Source: Candidatus Limivivens intestinipullorum
GTDB lineage: Bacteria > Bacillota > Clostridia > Lachnospirales > Lachnospiraceae
Direction: 5' to 3'
DNA length: 55,837 nucleotides
Assembly (NCBI GenBank): GCA_018711185.1
Contig: DVIQ01000002.1
Coordinates: forward strand, 1 to 55,837
The position numbers and the translations under genes were made by a program. The notes beneath the pieces were generated by a model. The model was not told where the DNA came from, searched no databases, and worked only from the letters and a program-made list of their open reading frames with translations. Shown in pieces: positions 43,615 through 52,188 of this stretch (position 1 is its first letter; each line of letters begins with the position of its first letter).

Positions 43615-45012
43615 ATGAGACCCAAAATTATCTTTATGCCCCACGCAAACATTCAATATTCGCAGCTTACGCCCGCCAGGAGGCATTGGGTTATCAAAAA
43701 CTGTTACGAAAAGCTGTTTGACCTTGTACTGGAACGAAACTACCGGATTGCTTTTGAGGCCAGCGGGAAAACCATTGACGAGATCGCGTCCCAGGCGCCG
43801 GAGGTGCTGGCAAAACTGCGGACGCTGGTGAAAAACGGACAGGCAGAGCCTGTAGCTTCCCCTTATATCCATTTCATGGTGAGCAATGTGCCCAGAGATC
43901 TCTGCCTCTTTTCCTTAAAACAGAGTCTGGATACCTGGGAGAAACAGGTGGGAAAGCGTCCGGCGGTGGGCTGGAATCCGGAGTGCAGCTGGAACCATGC
44001 GGTTCCGAAGATTTACAAAGAGGCGGGGCTTGAAACCCTGGTGATGGACGCGGATTCCTTTTTCCTGTCCTTCCCGGAGATTCGAAAGGCCACAGGCCTT
44101 TACTATGACGTACAGGGGCACAGCAATAAAAATTCCCTCTTCAAGATCGAAGAGTACATTGCCGACAAGCCGGAATTTCTCCAGTATCTTGTCAATCCTT
44201 CCCTGGCGCCCAACGGTTTAAAGATGATTTTCCGGTCGGACTGTATGGCGAATCTGCTATTATGGTATCTGATGGACGCGACGGAAGGGATGCGGAGCGA
44301 GAAGATCACGAAAGAGGAGATTTCGCAGATGTACCGGAAATGGAAAGAACGGATCGGAAACCTGGGAACCTTTATCATGCCTTACGCGGAGGACGCGGAA
44401 TATATCGGAAGCTCGGCGTATTTTTATGTGAAGCAGTTTAACGAGGCCAGGTTTTTTGAACCGGAGGAGAACAGCGTCGGGCGGTTCTGCGACACCGTGG
44501 AGCTGGCTTTGGAGGCTGGATATGAGATGGCGCTTCCATCGGAGGTGGTCAGGGATACCCCGCGTCTTCTGGAGAATCCATGGATCAGCCAGATTGAGAA
44601 CGGCGTTGCCTGGCACGGCGGCACGGCGAAGGCCTGGCTGAATACGGAGTTCGCCCTTCTTCTTGACCCGGTATGCCGTGATGTTTACCAGGGAATCTGT
44701 GACGTTTGGGAAAGGCAGAGGCAGGATAAGCAGATACGGGACAGAGAGGACGCGGATTTAAAGGCGGCTCTCAGCTATGTGGCCAGCGCCTGGGTTTCGG
44801 ATTCCAGATGGCCGCCGCAGCCTACTACGCCGGGGAGATTTAATGTACAGGAGTCCATCGCGGATTTGTACGAGGCGAATGAGGCCCTTGCCCGGAGCAT
44901 GAAAAATCTGGGACTGGAAAAAGAGAAGGCTTTGTATTCGCCCGGCCTGATGAAATCCCAGATTCGCTGCGCGGAGCAAAAACTGATGAAAATGTCGTAT
45001 TTTGGAGAGTAG
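43615..45012 (+). CDS. GH57-like glycoside hydrolase
   Basis: A 465-aa protein resembling the catalytic barrel of glycoside hydrolase family 57. MPHANIQYSQL at the N-terminus corresponds to the conserved His region. WNPECSWNHAVPKIYKEAG holds the expected nucleophile Glu (E123 in NPE), and LVMDADSFF follows. The C-terminal helical part is shorter than in amylases. No signal peptide is present, so it acts in the cytoplasm on an imported oligosaccharide or glycoside. It starts 2 nt after the fused gene. Family assignment rests on motifs only. Confidence 0.7.
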   Translation: MRPKIIFMPHANIQYSQLTPARRHWVIKNCYEKLFDLVLERNYRIAFEASGKTIDEIASQAPEVLAKLRTLVKNGQAEPVASPYIHFMVSNVPRDLCLFSLKQSLDTWEKQVGKRPAVGWNPECSWNHAVPKIYKEAGLETLVMDADSFFLSFPEIRKATGLYYDVQGHSNKNSLFKIEEYIADKPEFLQYLVNPSLAPNGLKMIFRSDCMANLLLWYLMDATEGMRSEKITKEEISQMYRKWKERIGNLGTFIMPYAEDAEYIGSSAYFYVKQFNEARFFEPEENSVGRFCDTVELALEAGYEMALPSEVVRDTPRLLENPWISQIENGVAWHGGTAKAWLNTEFALLLDPVCRDVYQGICDVWERQRQDKQIRDREDADLKAALSYVASAWVSDSRWPPQPTTPGRFNVQESIADLYEANEALARSMKNLGLEKEKALYSPGLMKSQIRCAEQKLMKMSYFGE

Positions 45013-45018
45013 GTTTCT

Positions 45019-46044
45019 ATGGATAACAGAGCGCTCAGGCTGGAAATGGTGCATCTGCAGCTGACCAGACAATGTAATCTGAACTGCTGGTTCTGCGGAC
45101 AGAGAAAAAAGAAGAAAAGTCCCGGGGAAGATGGAAGGGAAATGAAGCTTGCGGATTGGATGCGGGTACTGGACCAGCTGGACGCCATGGCCGGACAGAG
45201 TCAGATCCGGCCATGTGTGATGCTGTGGGGCGGCGAGGCCGTCCTGAACAGGGATTTCCCCGTCCTTGTGAAAAGCTTAAAAGAGCGGGGATACCGCCTG
45301 GGCATGATTACAAACGGCACCCTTTTGGAGCCGTATCGGGAATTGGTGGATACGTCTTTTGAAACCTTGTATTTTTCCATCGACGGGCCGGAGCAGATCC
45401 ATGACCGGATACGGGGAGCAGGCGCTTTTCAAAAGGCGGCCGGGGCAATCCGAACCCTGACCCGTGCAAAAAGGATCCTTACGGCAGTTTTGACTGCGGA
45501 GACCGCAGCGTGTCTGGACCATATGCTGGACACATTTCTGGCCCTCAGGCCGGACGGCATTCTGCTGCAGGAGCGTATCGTGCTGACAGGTGAAGAAATG
45601 GCGGCTTATGAAGAATGGATGCGAGAGGATTTCGGGAAAAACGCGCCGGAAATTCACGCCTGGGGCGCCGGGGAAGACTGGCAGGCCCAGCGGCAGGAGA
45701 TTGACCGCAGGGTCCGGGAGGTCCTGGAAAGAAGAACTTTTCCGTGCCCGGTTTCCTATCTTCCGCATATACCGGCAAACGCCGGCATCCCTGCCTTATA
45801 TAAAGACGGAAGCCTGCCTCCCTGCCTGTCTCCTTTCCGGCACCTTCACATCACCTGGGACGGACAGGTGATGTACTGCACGGATTTTACGGATTTTTCC
45901 GCCGGGAACGTCAAGGAAGAACCGCTTTGGGACATCTGGGAAAATGAGGCGTCCCGGCGCTTCCGAAAAGCAGTGCAGGAGGGGCGCTGTCCCTCCTGCA
46001 GTCACTGCTCCTGGCGGTATAAGACAAATTTTCTGGAATTATAG
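45019..46044 (+). CDS. Radical SAM/SPASM enzyme
   Basis: A 341-aa radical S-adenosylmethionine enzyme. The cluster motif C19-x3-C23-x2-C26 (CNLNCWFC) binds the catalytic [4Fe-4S]. MLWGGEAVLN holds the GGE motif for SAM. The C-terminal SPASM-type domain has cysteines at CLSPFRHLHITWDGQVMYC and GRCPSCSHC for auxiliary clusters. No precursor peptide gene is adjacent. Together with a sugar importer, isomerase/dehydrogenase and hydrolase this suggests a radical dehydrogenase, epimerase or dehydratase acting on a sugar. It starts 6 nt after the GH57-like gene and ends convergently with an acetyltransferase gene. Confidence 0.9.
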   Translation: MDNRALRLEMVHLQLTRQCNLNCWFCGQRKKKKSPGEDGREMKLADWMRVLDQLDAMAGQSQIRPCVMLWGGEAVLNRDFPVLVKSLKERGYRLGMITNGTLLEPYRELVDTSFETLYFSIDGPEQIHDRIRGAGAFQKAAGAIRTLTRAKRILTAVLTAETAACLDHMLDTFLALRPDGILLQERIVLTGEEMAAYEEWMREDFGKNAPEIHAWGAGEDWQAQRQEIDRRVREVLERRTFPCPVSYLPHIPANAGIPALYKDGSLPPCLSPFRHLHITWDGQVMYCTDFTDFSAGNVKEEPLWDIWENEASRRFRKAVQEGRCPSCSHCSWRYKTNFLEL

Positions 46045-46650
46045 GGATTCCCAGTCAATCCGGTGATCCCGGAAATAATATTCTCTGTCGTGCTCGCCGA
46101 TCTGGCGGAGCACCCGGCAGGGACTTCCCACGGCCACCACGCCGGAGGGGATATCTTTGGTCACCACGCTTCCGGCGCCGATGACGGTGTCATCCCCGAC
46201 GGTGACGCCGGGCAGGAGAATGGCTCCCGCGCCGATCCAGCAGTTTTTGCCGATCCGGACGGAGGCGTTGTACTGCAGGCCCTTCTGGCGCAGCATGGGA
46301 AGGAGGGGATGGCCCGCCGTGGCGATGGTGACATTGGGGCCGATCATGGTATAATCTCCCACGTAAATATGGGTATCATCCACAAGAGTCAGGTTAAAGT
46401 TCGCGTATACCTGCTTGCCAAAGTGGACGTGATGCCCTCCGAAATTGGACCGAAGGGGCGGCTCAATATAGCAGCCCTCCCCGATTTCCGCAAACATTTC
46501 TTTTAAAAGCGCCGCGCGCCTGTCCGGCTCGGATGGGCGGGTGGCATTGTAATCATACAGAAGTTCAAGACATCGGTTCTGTTCCTCCATAATTTCCGGA
46601 TCGCCCGGAAAATACAGCTCTTCGCTGTGGAGCTTGTCGTAATTGTTCAT
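46039..46650 (-). CDS. Maltose/galactoside O-acetyltransferase family
   Basis: A 203-aa acetyltransferase of the LacA/Maa type that moves acetyl from acetyl-CoA to a sugar hydroxyl. The N-terminal Mac domain (SEELYFPGDPEIMEEQNRCL, then YNATRPSEPDRRAALLKEMF) is followed by a left-handed beta-helix of hexapeptide repeats. The catalytic His lies in ATAGHPL. IGKNCWIGAGAILLPGVTVG and VIGAGSVVTKDIPSGVVAVG complete the helix. Length is normal. The stop overlaps the radical SAM stop by 6 nt on the opposite strand. Confidence 0.93.
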   Translation of the reverse strand: MNNYDKLHSEELYFPGDPEIMEEQNRCLELLYDYNATRPSEPDRRAALLKEMFAEIGEGCYIEPPLRSNFGGHHVHFGKQVYANFNLTLVDDTHIYVGDYTMIGPNVTIATAGHPLLPMLRQKGLQYNASVRIGKNCWIGAGAILLPGVTVGDDTVIGAGSVVTKDIPSGVVAVGSPCRVLRQIGEHDREYYFRDHRIDWESL

Positions 46651-46811
46651 AGGTTTTCTACTCCTTTTCCATTTATGCAGGATTCTTTGTGGTCGTACTG
46701 CCTTTTCAATTTCATTTTTAGACGAATTGTCTGCTTATGTCAAGGAAAATATGGGGATTTTCAGAAAAGTCGCGGAGCGGATTAATAAGATCTCCTTATT
46801 TATATGGATTA

Positions 46812-46833
46812 AAATACATATAAATATGTATTT
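46812..46833. promoter_or_regulatory. AT-rich palindrome upstream of the NTPase system
   Basis: AAATACATAT (46812-46821) and ATATGTATTT (46824-46833) are perfect inverted arms separated by 2 bp, 13 bp before the -35 box of the operon. Likely a repressor or activator site. Confidence 0.55.
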
Positions 46834-46845
46834 CCATGCATTATA

Positions 46846-46874
46846 TTGACATAAATACCGATAAATGCTAGAAT
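46846..46874 (+). promoter_or_regulatory. Promoter 1 of the NTPase system
   Basis: TTGACA (46846-46851), 17-nt spacer, TAGAAT (46869-46874), giving a short leader of about 28 nt before ATG 46909. The rest of 46651-46811 is AT-rich with no gene. Confidence 0.75.
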
Positions 46875-46908
46875 ACGACTAACCAAAACGAAAAAGGAGA
46901 AGGAGTTT

Positions 46909-48066
46909 ATGGAGGACAGGGAAATCGGCCTTTTTTGGCGGGAATGGTTCCTGGAAAAGCAAAAAGACAGCCAGGCCAGTCCGGAGGACTATCTGATCCG
47001 GACCTATCTGGAGTGGCATGAGAAAGATCCCCTTGGAGAAGCGGAAAAACGGGCGCAGATCGAGGAACGGATTCAGACCTGGAAAGAGACGCGGGACGGA
47101 TTCCTGCGGATGATAGACAGATATCCGGATACTGCCGGGATGGAGGAGTGGCAGGCCGCCCAGATGCTGGAAAATGTGATGCAGGAGCTTCAGCTTGACC
47201 GGGCGGACGCCTGCCGTTATCTGGCAAATGTGAAAAAAATGATTTATGATAACCTCCTGTTCGCGGTGGGAGAGCCGGCAGCGTCAGCCCTTCGGCCTGA
47301 TTTTGAAAAATCTTATGAGGAGGCGTGGCAGAACGCCGATCTGGCGGACGAGAGCGCCCTTTCCCTTTTGTTTTCCGAGACGGTATCCCTGATGCGTTAC
47401 GCGGGCCTTTCCTTTGAGGAGGATACCCAGCGGATTCTGGCGGAGACAGCCTTGGGACGGGAACAGACCCTTTCCGGCGGCGGGAGCGGCCAGGCCGGAC
47501 GAGACATCTGCCTTCTGACGGATTTTCTCGTGTCAGAGATGGTGCTCTCGGAAAAGGGAGAGCTCTCCGTAAAGGAACAGACAGCTTTGGCCAAGTACGC
47601 GGTTCCGGTATATACGGCGGCGGTGTCCTGCATCGACCGGGGGGAGAAGCCCGGGCATATTTTAAAGCAGGCGCAGATCTATATAAGCCGGATTTTCCAC
47701 GGGAAGGGGCTTTCTGCCGCTGTCTGCCTGGCGGCGGTGCTTCTGGCGGTAAAGATTGTGTGGGAGCTTTTGACGCTGGCTGCCGCCGGGGCCGTGGTGG
47801 GCGTGGGAATGCTTTCCCTTTGGAAGGCGTGCAGAAACGCCGGAAAACAAAAAGACAAGGAGGGCCGGGAGGCTGTCCGCGGACTGCGGAAGGAAGGCCG
47901 ACGGATTTTCGCGCAGAGGTTAAAGGGCAGACAAAAAGCCCTCAGAAAAGATACGGTTCCGGAAACGGAATCCGATGAAGAACTGTTCGGCAGCCTGATC
48001 GAACAGGCGGAAGAGTTGGAAAGAAATGCACTGAGGAATGCACCGGAGGGAAAGAACGATGTCTGA
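46909..48066 (+). CDS. Membrane protein of the NTPase system (gene 1)
   Basis: A 385-aa protein of no family I recognise. The first 265 residues are soluble, helical and acidic (many WREW/WHEK/WKET helices). Residues about 267-306 form a hydrophobic hairpin, two closely spaced membrane helices (LSAAVCLAAVLLAVKIVWEL and a Gly/Ala-rich AAAGAVVGVGML). The tail is first strongly basic (about 308-347), then acidic. AAGGAGAAGGAG precedes ATG. It is first in the operon and overlaps gene 2 by 8 nt. By layout it resembles gene 6 (54089-55342), suggesting both put system components at the membrane. Confidence 0.75.
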   Translation: MEDREIGLFWREWFLEKQKDSQASPEDYLIRTYLEWHEKDPLGEAEKRAQIEERIQTWKETRDGFLRMIDRYPDTAGMEEWQAAQMLENVMQELQLDRADACRYLANVKKMIYDNLLFAVGEPAASALRPDFEKSYEEAWQNADLADESALSLLFSETVSLMRYAGLSFEEDTQRILAETALGREQTLSGGGSGQAGRDICLLTDFLVSEMVLSEKGELSVKEQTALAKYAVPVYTAAVSCIDRGEKPGHILKQAQIYISRIFHGKGLSAAVCLAAVLLAVKIVWELLTLAAAGAVVGVGMLSLWKACRNAGKQKDKEGREAVRGLRKEGRRIFAQRLKGRQKALRKDTVPETESDEELFGSLIEQAEELERNALRNAPEGKNDV

Positions 48067-48574
48067 TGGAGCGTTTATGTTCAGCGTTGGGATGCTGGCG
48101 GAGATGACAGGCGGGAACCGCCAGTATCTGAGCAGAAAAATCAAACAGCTGATCGAGGATCCGGAAATCCGGCTGAAAGCGGAACTTCATTCGAACAAAG
48201 AGGGGTATCAGATACCGGAACGGGAGGTTCTGCGCTGTTTTGACAAAATCACGCCGATTCAGGTGAAGGCCTATAAAGAGAGTCTCCTTGAGAGGACGGC
48301 AAAACCAAAAATCAGCCGGATGGGGCAAAAAACAGAGCCTGCGAAAGAGCAGTTTTTGGAAAAGGAAAATGAGGTTCTGACACAATGGCGCTTTAAGCTT
48401 GCGGGGACTCCCGCGGCGAAAAAAAACAGTCCCGAAATCCGGGAATATCTGGAAGGGGAAATCCGGCGCATCAAGGAGCTTCGGCAGGAAAAGCTTCGGG
48501 AGTATGTTCTGCTGGAACAGTTTCTTTCAAACTGTGACAAGACCATCGAGGATATTGAAAAGCGTTTGGATTAA
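48059..48574 (+). CDS. Small HTH-like/coiled-coil protein (gene 2)
   Basis: A 171-aa soluble protein. The N-terminal part (FSVGMLAEMTGGNRQYLSRK, then IKQLIEDPE...GYQIPEREVLRCF) looks like a winged-helix or MerR-type DNA-binding or protein-binding fold. The C-terminal half is a charged helix pair (EIREYLEGEIRRIKELRQEK to IEKRLD), probably a coiled coil. ATG 48059 is chosen because GGAGGGAAAGAACG precedes it; it overlaps gene 1. It could regulate the operon or be an adaptor for the GTPase encoded next. No family was recognised. Confidence 0.65.
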   Translation: MSDGAFMFSVGMLAEMTGGNRQYLSRKIKQLIEDPEIRLKAELHSNKEGYQIPEREVLRCFDKITPIQVKAYKESLLERTAKPKISRMGQKTEPAKEQFLEKENEVLTQWRFKLAGTPAAKKNSPEIREYLEGEIRRIKELRQEKLREYVLLEQFLSNCDKTIEDIEKRLD

Positions 48575-48585
48575 TGGAGGGAAAA

Positions 48586-49761
48586 ATGGACACAAAGGCA
48601 AACATACTGATTGTAGGCGGCCATGCCAGCGGAAAAACCGTGACGGTTTGCAGCAGCTATTACCGGATGATCTCCGAGGGAGGAGCTGGAAAATTCCGGC
48701 TGGTGTCCATGGGAGACCAGGCCGGACAGAATATTGAACAGCTTGGCAGTATGTACCAGGCCATGGTAAAGGGAGAAAAGCTTCCGCCGGGTACCACGGA
48801 GAGCAAGATTTATGAATTTTCCTTTAACCGGAGCAACCGGAGTATCTGCGACATCCGCTGGATGGATTATCGGGGCGCTCTGCGGCTGGGGGAAGGAACG
48901 GAGGAGGATAGGGAGGCCTTTGCGCTTATGGCCCGCAACGCTACGGTTTTGATCTATATTATTCCCGGAAACATCATCAGCGACTACATCCACGCCCATG
49001 ATCCGAACTACGACTGGGACAATGAGAAGGAAAGGCTTTTGGCGAGCCTGCGGGTGGACGAGGAGATCAGCCAGATCGACGCGCTGCTGGTGCAGGCGCT
49101 GAAAAACCGGGAGGATCTGCCCCCTGTCCTGTTCTACATCACAAAATCCGACTATATCCGGAATGACAGCGACGACCGCAAAAAGATGGAGGCGTTAAAG
49201 GATCTGATCCGCAGCTACAACCTTTTCGACTTTGACGGAGAGGAATACCAATGGAAAATCCTGGGGTGCCATGCCACTCTGGGCCGGAATCTGGAACTGG
49301 ACGAGGGCAATCATATCGTGGGGGGATTTGCGCCGGAGGGGTTTGAGCTGCCGCTTATGCTGACTGTGGGCTACCGGCTGTCTGAGGCCGGAAAGGAATG
49401 GGCCCAAAGGGAATGCAAGATCCTGGACGAGGATATCGCCGCATTAAGGCTCAGACAGGCCCAGGACAGCGGAAAGGCGGCGAGCTTGGACAGCCGCGCG
49501 CGCTTCCGGTCCCGGTTTTTAAACGCTTTTGGCAGAAGAACAAGGGAACAGGTGGAGGCGGAAATGATCCGGGAGAATGTCAAAAGCATGAATCTGGATA
49601 TTCAAAAGAAGGAAAAAACCAAGGCGTCCATCGAAAAAAAGAATACGCTGGGAAAATATTCCATGGAAATTCTCCAGTATATAGCGGAGAAAGGGGAAAA
49701 TAAGGTCTTTTACCTGAATGAACGGGGGGAAGAGCGCCCTCTGGAAGAATTTTTCCGGTAA
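48586..49761 (+). CDS. P-loop GTPase of the NTPase system (gene 3)
   Basis: A 391-aa putative GTPase. The phosphate loop GGHASGKT is at residues 11-18, the DxxG switch motif DYRG at 94-97, and the base-specificity motif TKSD at 186-189 (after the strand VLFYI). This set points to a TRAFAC-class GTPase rather than a transport ATPase. The C-terminal 120 residues are a charged coiled coil. ATG 48586 follows GGAGGGAAAA; an upstream in-frame ATG at 48574 has no ribosome site. Similar GTPases occur in predicted bacterial conflict systems with partner proteins of unknown fold. Confidence 0.75.
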   Translation: MDTKANILIVGGHASGKTVTVCSSYYRMISEGGAGKFRLVSMGDQAGQNIEQLGSMYQAMVKGEKLPPGTTESKIYEFSFNRSNRSICDIRWMDYRGALRLGEGTEEDREAFALMARNATVLIYIIPGNIISDYIHAHDPNYDWDNEKERLLASLRVDEEISQIDALLVQALKNREDLPPVLFYITKSDYIRNDSDDRKKMEALKDLIRSYNLFDFDGEEYQWKILGCHATLGRNLELDEGNHIVGGFAPEGFELPLMLTVGYRLSEAGKEWAQRECKILDEDIAALRLRQAQDSGKAASLDSRARFRSRFLNAFGRRTREQVEAEMIRENVKSMNLDIQKKEKTKASIEKKNTLGKYSMEILQYIAEKGENKVFYLNERGEERPLEEFFR

Positions 49762-49778
49762 AAAAGAAGGGAGAAGCT

Positions 49779-51098
49779 ATGGCTGTTTACCGCTGGATTT
49801 ACGCCAACGCGGACCTCGCGGGAGACCGGGGAGACTACTTTGTGCGTCTCTGTGATCCGGCGCTTCTGCCTTATAAGGATAAGCTGATCCGCCTGTCAAA
49901 CCGCCTGCTCTGCGTGGAGGCAAGGCAGGGAGAGCGGACCGCCAGGCAGTGCTGGGCCGCGGGGTTTCTGGACAGAGGGAGAACCATTTATTTTGTGGCC
50001 GTGGGTACGGAGCAGGGCAGCCTTCTGGGCGGAGAGATATCCGCGGCGGGCAGGTTTTTCTGTGTCCTGGCCTATGGGCTCACCGGCGCGGACATTCGAA
50101 TCTGTGAGCGAGATACGGCGCTGTTTGCGCCGCTGATTGAGAAACTGCGGGATTTGGGGAAGAGAGAGCTGTCTTTGACCTGCGATGAAATCCGGCCGGC
50201 TCCGGGAAAGACGGACGCCGCCGAAGGCCCTTTGGAAGGAACACGGGAAAAGTATAATATACTGAAAAGTACGCCCCGGGCAAATGCCCACTGCTGGGCG
50301 GAGAGCATGGAGCGTCCGGCAGCCCTGGATCTTTTCCGCATAGAGGACGCGGCGCGCCTGATTTCCATGATGCCGGATATGGTGGTGACGGTAACGGATA
50401 CGGCGGGAGATTTCTGGTGGCAGCCCGGTTCCCGTTTAAAGGAGGGGAAGCGGACAGGGGAGGCAGGCTCTTCCCTGTCCGATGGCGAAAATCCGCCGAA
50501 TGAGAAAAAAAGCAGGAAGATTTTGACGGAAGAAAGGCAGGACGCGGTACGCCGCATGATCGGAAGCAGCGCGGCGAAACGGTGCCTGGCCGGAAACAAC
50601 GCCGCAAAGCTGTCCGAAAAAGAAAACGCGAAAATCAGAAAGGCGCAGATGGAAGCGCAAAAATCCGGGAAAATCAGAAAGCTGCAAAAGCAAGGGGAAG
50701 TCCGGCAGAAAAGGGGGAACGCCAGCGAGAAAGTACGGGCGGATGCCCTTTTGATGGAACGCGTCCGACGGTGCTGGATGGAGCTTCCGGACGAGGAGAA
50801 GCGATGGATTGAAAAGGTCTGCGCAAAGATGGAAAAAAAAGATCTGTCCGGTTATTTCCTGAATTTCGCCTGCCTGTACCTGTGGATGTGCGGGAATGGA
50901 CGGCAGGAACAGGCAGGGAACCTGATTGACCGGACTGTGAAGGAGGCGGGCGGGTACGCCGGCCTTTATTACGGATACAAGGTGGAAAACGGGCAGGACC
51001 TCGTAAGACTTGGCCGGTTTTGGAAGGCCAGCACCCAGGAAAAAGAGACGGTGATGGCAAAGCTGAACCGGCTTCTGGCGGATGCCGTGGGGAGGTGA
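49779..51098 (+). CDS. Paralogue A of the NTPase system (gene 4)
   Basis: A 439-aa protein of unknown family. Its first 240 residues are clearly related to the next gene: both share GDRGDYFVR, a LPYKDKLIRLSNRLL-type stretch, FFCVLAYGLTGADIR, then a second shared patch (KYNI...SMERP...RLISM). The middle (about 255-320) is Lys/Arg-rich and probably extended. The C-terminal 110 residues are a helical domain not present in the paralogue. No membrane segment is present. AGAAGGGAGAAG precedes ATG. It may be a soluble regulator or sensor partner of the GTPase. Confidence 0.7.
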   Translation: MAVYRWIYANADLAGDRGDYFVRLCDPALLPYKDKLIRLSNRLLCVEARQGERTARQCWAAGFLDRGRTIYFVAVGTEQGSLLGGEISAAGRFFCVLAYGLTGADIRICERDTALFAPLIEKLRDLGKRELSLTCDEIRPAPGKTDAAEGPLEGTREKYNILKSTPRANAHCWAESMERPAALDLFRIEDAARLISMMPDMVVTVTDTAGDFWWQPGSRLKEGKRTGEAGSSLSDGENPPNEKKSRKILTEERQDAVRRMIGSSAAKRCLAGNNAAKLSEKENAKIRKAQMEAQKSGKIRKLQKQGEVRQKRGNASEKVRADALLMERVRRCWMELPDEEKRWIEKVCAKMEKKDLSGYFLNFACLYLWMCGNGRQEQAGNLIDRTVKEAGGYAGLYYGYKVENGQDLVRLGRFWKASTQEKETVMAKLNRLLADAVGR

Positions 51099-51102
51099 GC
51101 GG

Positions 51103-52188
51103 ATGGCGGTAAATATTTGGGTATATGGGAATGCGAAAATCCAGGGAGACCGGGGAGATTATTTTGTCCGGGCCTGCGGACAGGCATTTTTGCCCTATAA
51201 GGATCGGATGATCCGTCTTTCGAACCGGCTTCTGGCGGTGGAGCGCCGCCGGGGCGAGGCGGCAAGACTGCAGAGCTGGTTCGCCGGTTATCTGGATGAG
51301 CAGGCGAAACTTTATGTGGTGGCTGTGGCCGGTGAGCAGGAAAGCCTTTTAGGTGTCCCACTGTACGATTCCGGGTTCAGGGCGCTGTTCTGCGTGCTTG
51401 CCTACGGCCTGACCGGAGAGGATATCCGGCTTCTGCGAAAGGACGATGGGATGTTTCTGCCCCAGAAGGAAATTTTAAAGGCCGTTTCCGGATTGGCGGC
51501 GGGACGGGGGGAAGAAGCCGGACTGAAAGAAACGGTTCCTCCAAAGGAAGCGGTGATACCCGGCGGATATGAGGAAAGAACCTCAGGAGAAAATCGGCCG
51601 CTTTTGAAATACAATCTGGTGCCGGATACTCCGGAGACGGAAAAAAAACTCTGGCCTCTGAGCATGGACCGGCCTGTTATGACCGGCATTTTAAGCATGG
51701 AGGACGGCCGCAGACTGATCGGCATGTTCCCGGGCGGGATCGCGGCAGTCAGAAATGGGGCGTGGGAGTATGCGGGAAGCCGTCCCGCGCAGAATACAAA
51801 AATTCTGGATGAGTTAAGGCAGGAGGAAACGGCGCGGTCCAAAGCCGGACAGGATGCAGGGTATGGCAGGCGGAGTAGTGAGGAAAACGGCGGCGGAAAG
51901 ATCAGCAGGGGCGGAAAATGGGAAACGGGGCGGCCAGACGGCCGGGTAGCCTCCAAGGAAAACTTCGGGGAAAAGAAGCCGGCCGGGAAAAACGGCATCT
52001 TCCTGGCACTCCTTCTGATGGCTGTGCTGGCGGCGGGATTGATCCTGTGGGCGGCGTGCGGAACCCGGGAGAATGGCAAAACGCGTCAGGAAACGGAGTT
52101 TCTGACGGAGACGGAGGGCGCGGTTTTATCGGCGAGAACGGAGGAATGGTATGGAGACAGAGGAGAGACTTGCCAGAGAGATCTCTGA
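51103..52188 (+). CDS. Paralogue B, membrane-anchored (gene 5a)
   Basis: A 361-aa protein sharing its first 240 residues with gene 4. Instead of the helical C-terminus it has a disordered Gly/Lys/Arg-rich linker and one membrane helix (GIFLALLLMAVLAAGLILWA, about residues 302-321), then a short acidic tail. It is thus a membrane-tethered version of the same domain. ATG 51103 is chosen for GGGAGGTGA just upstream, 4 nt after the gene 4 stop. It overlaps the AAA+ gene by 38 nt. Confidence 0.7.
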   Translation: MAVNIWVYGNAKIQGDRGDYFVRACGQAFLPYKDRMIRLSNRLLAVERRRGEAARLQSWFAGYLDEQAKLYVVAVAGEQESLLGVPLYDSGFRALFCVLAYGLTGEDIRLLRKDDGMFLPQKEILKAVSGLAAGRGEEAGLKETVPPKEAVIPGGYEERTSGENRPLLKYNLVPDTPETEKKLWPLSMDRPVMTGILSMEDGRRLIGMFPGGIAAVRNGAWEYAGSRPAQNTKILDELRQEETARSKAGQDAGYGRRSSEENGGGKISRGGKWETGRPDGRVASKENFGEKKPAGKNGIFLALLLMAVLAAGLILWAACGTRENGKTRQETEFLTETEGAVLSARTEEWYGDRGETCQRDL

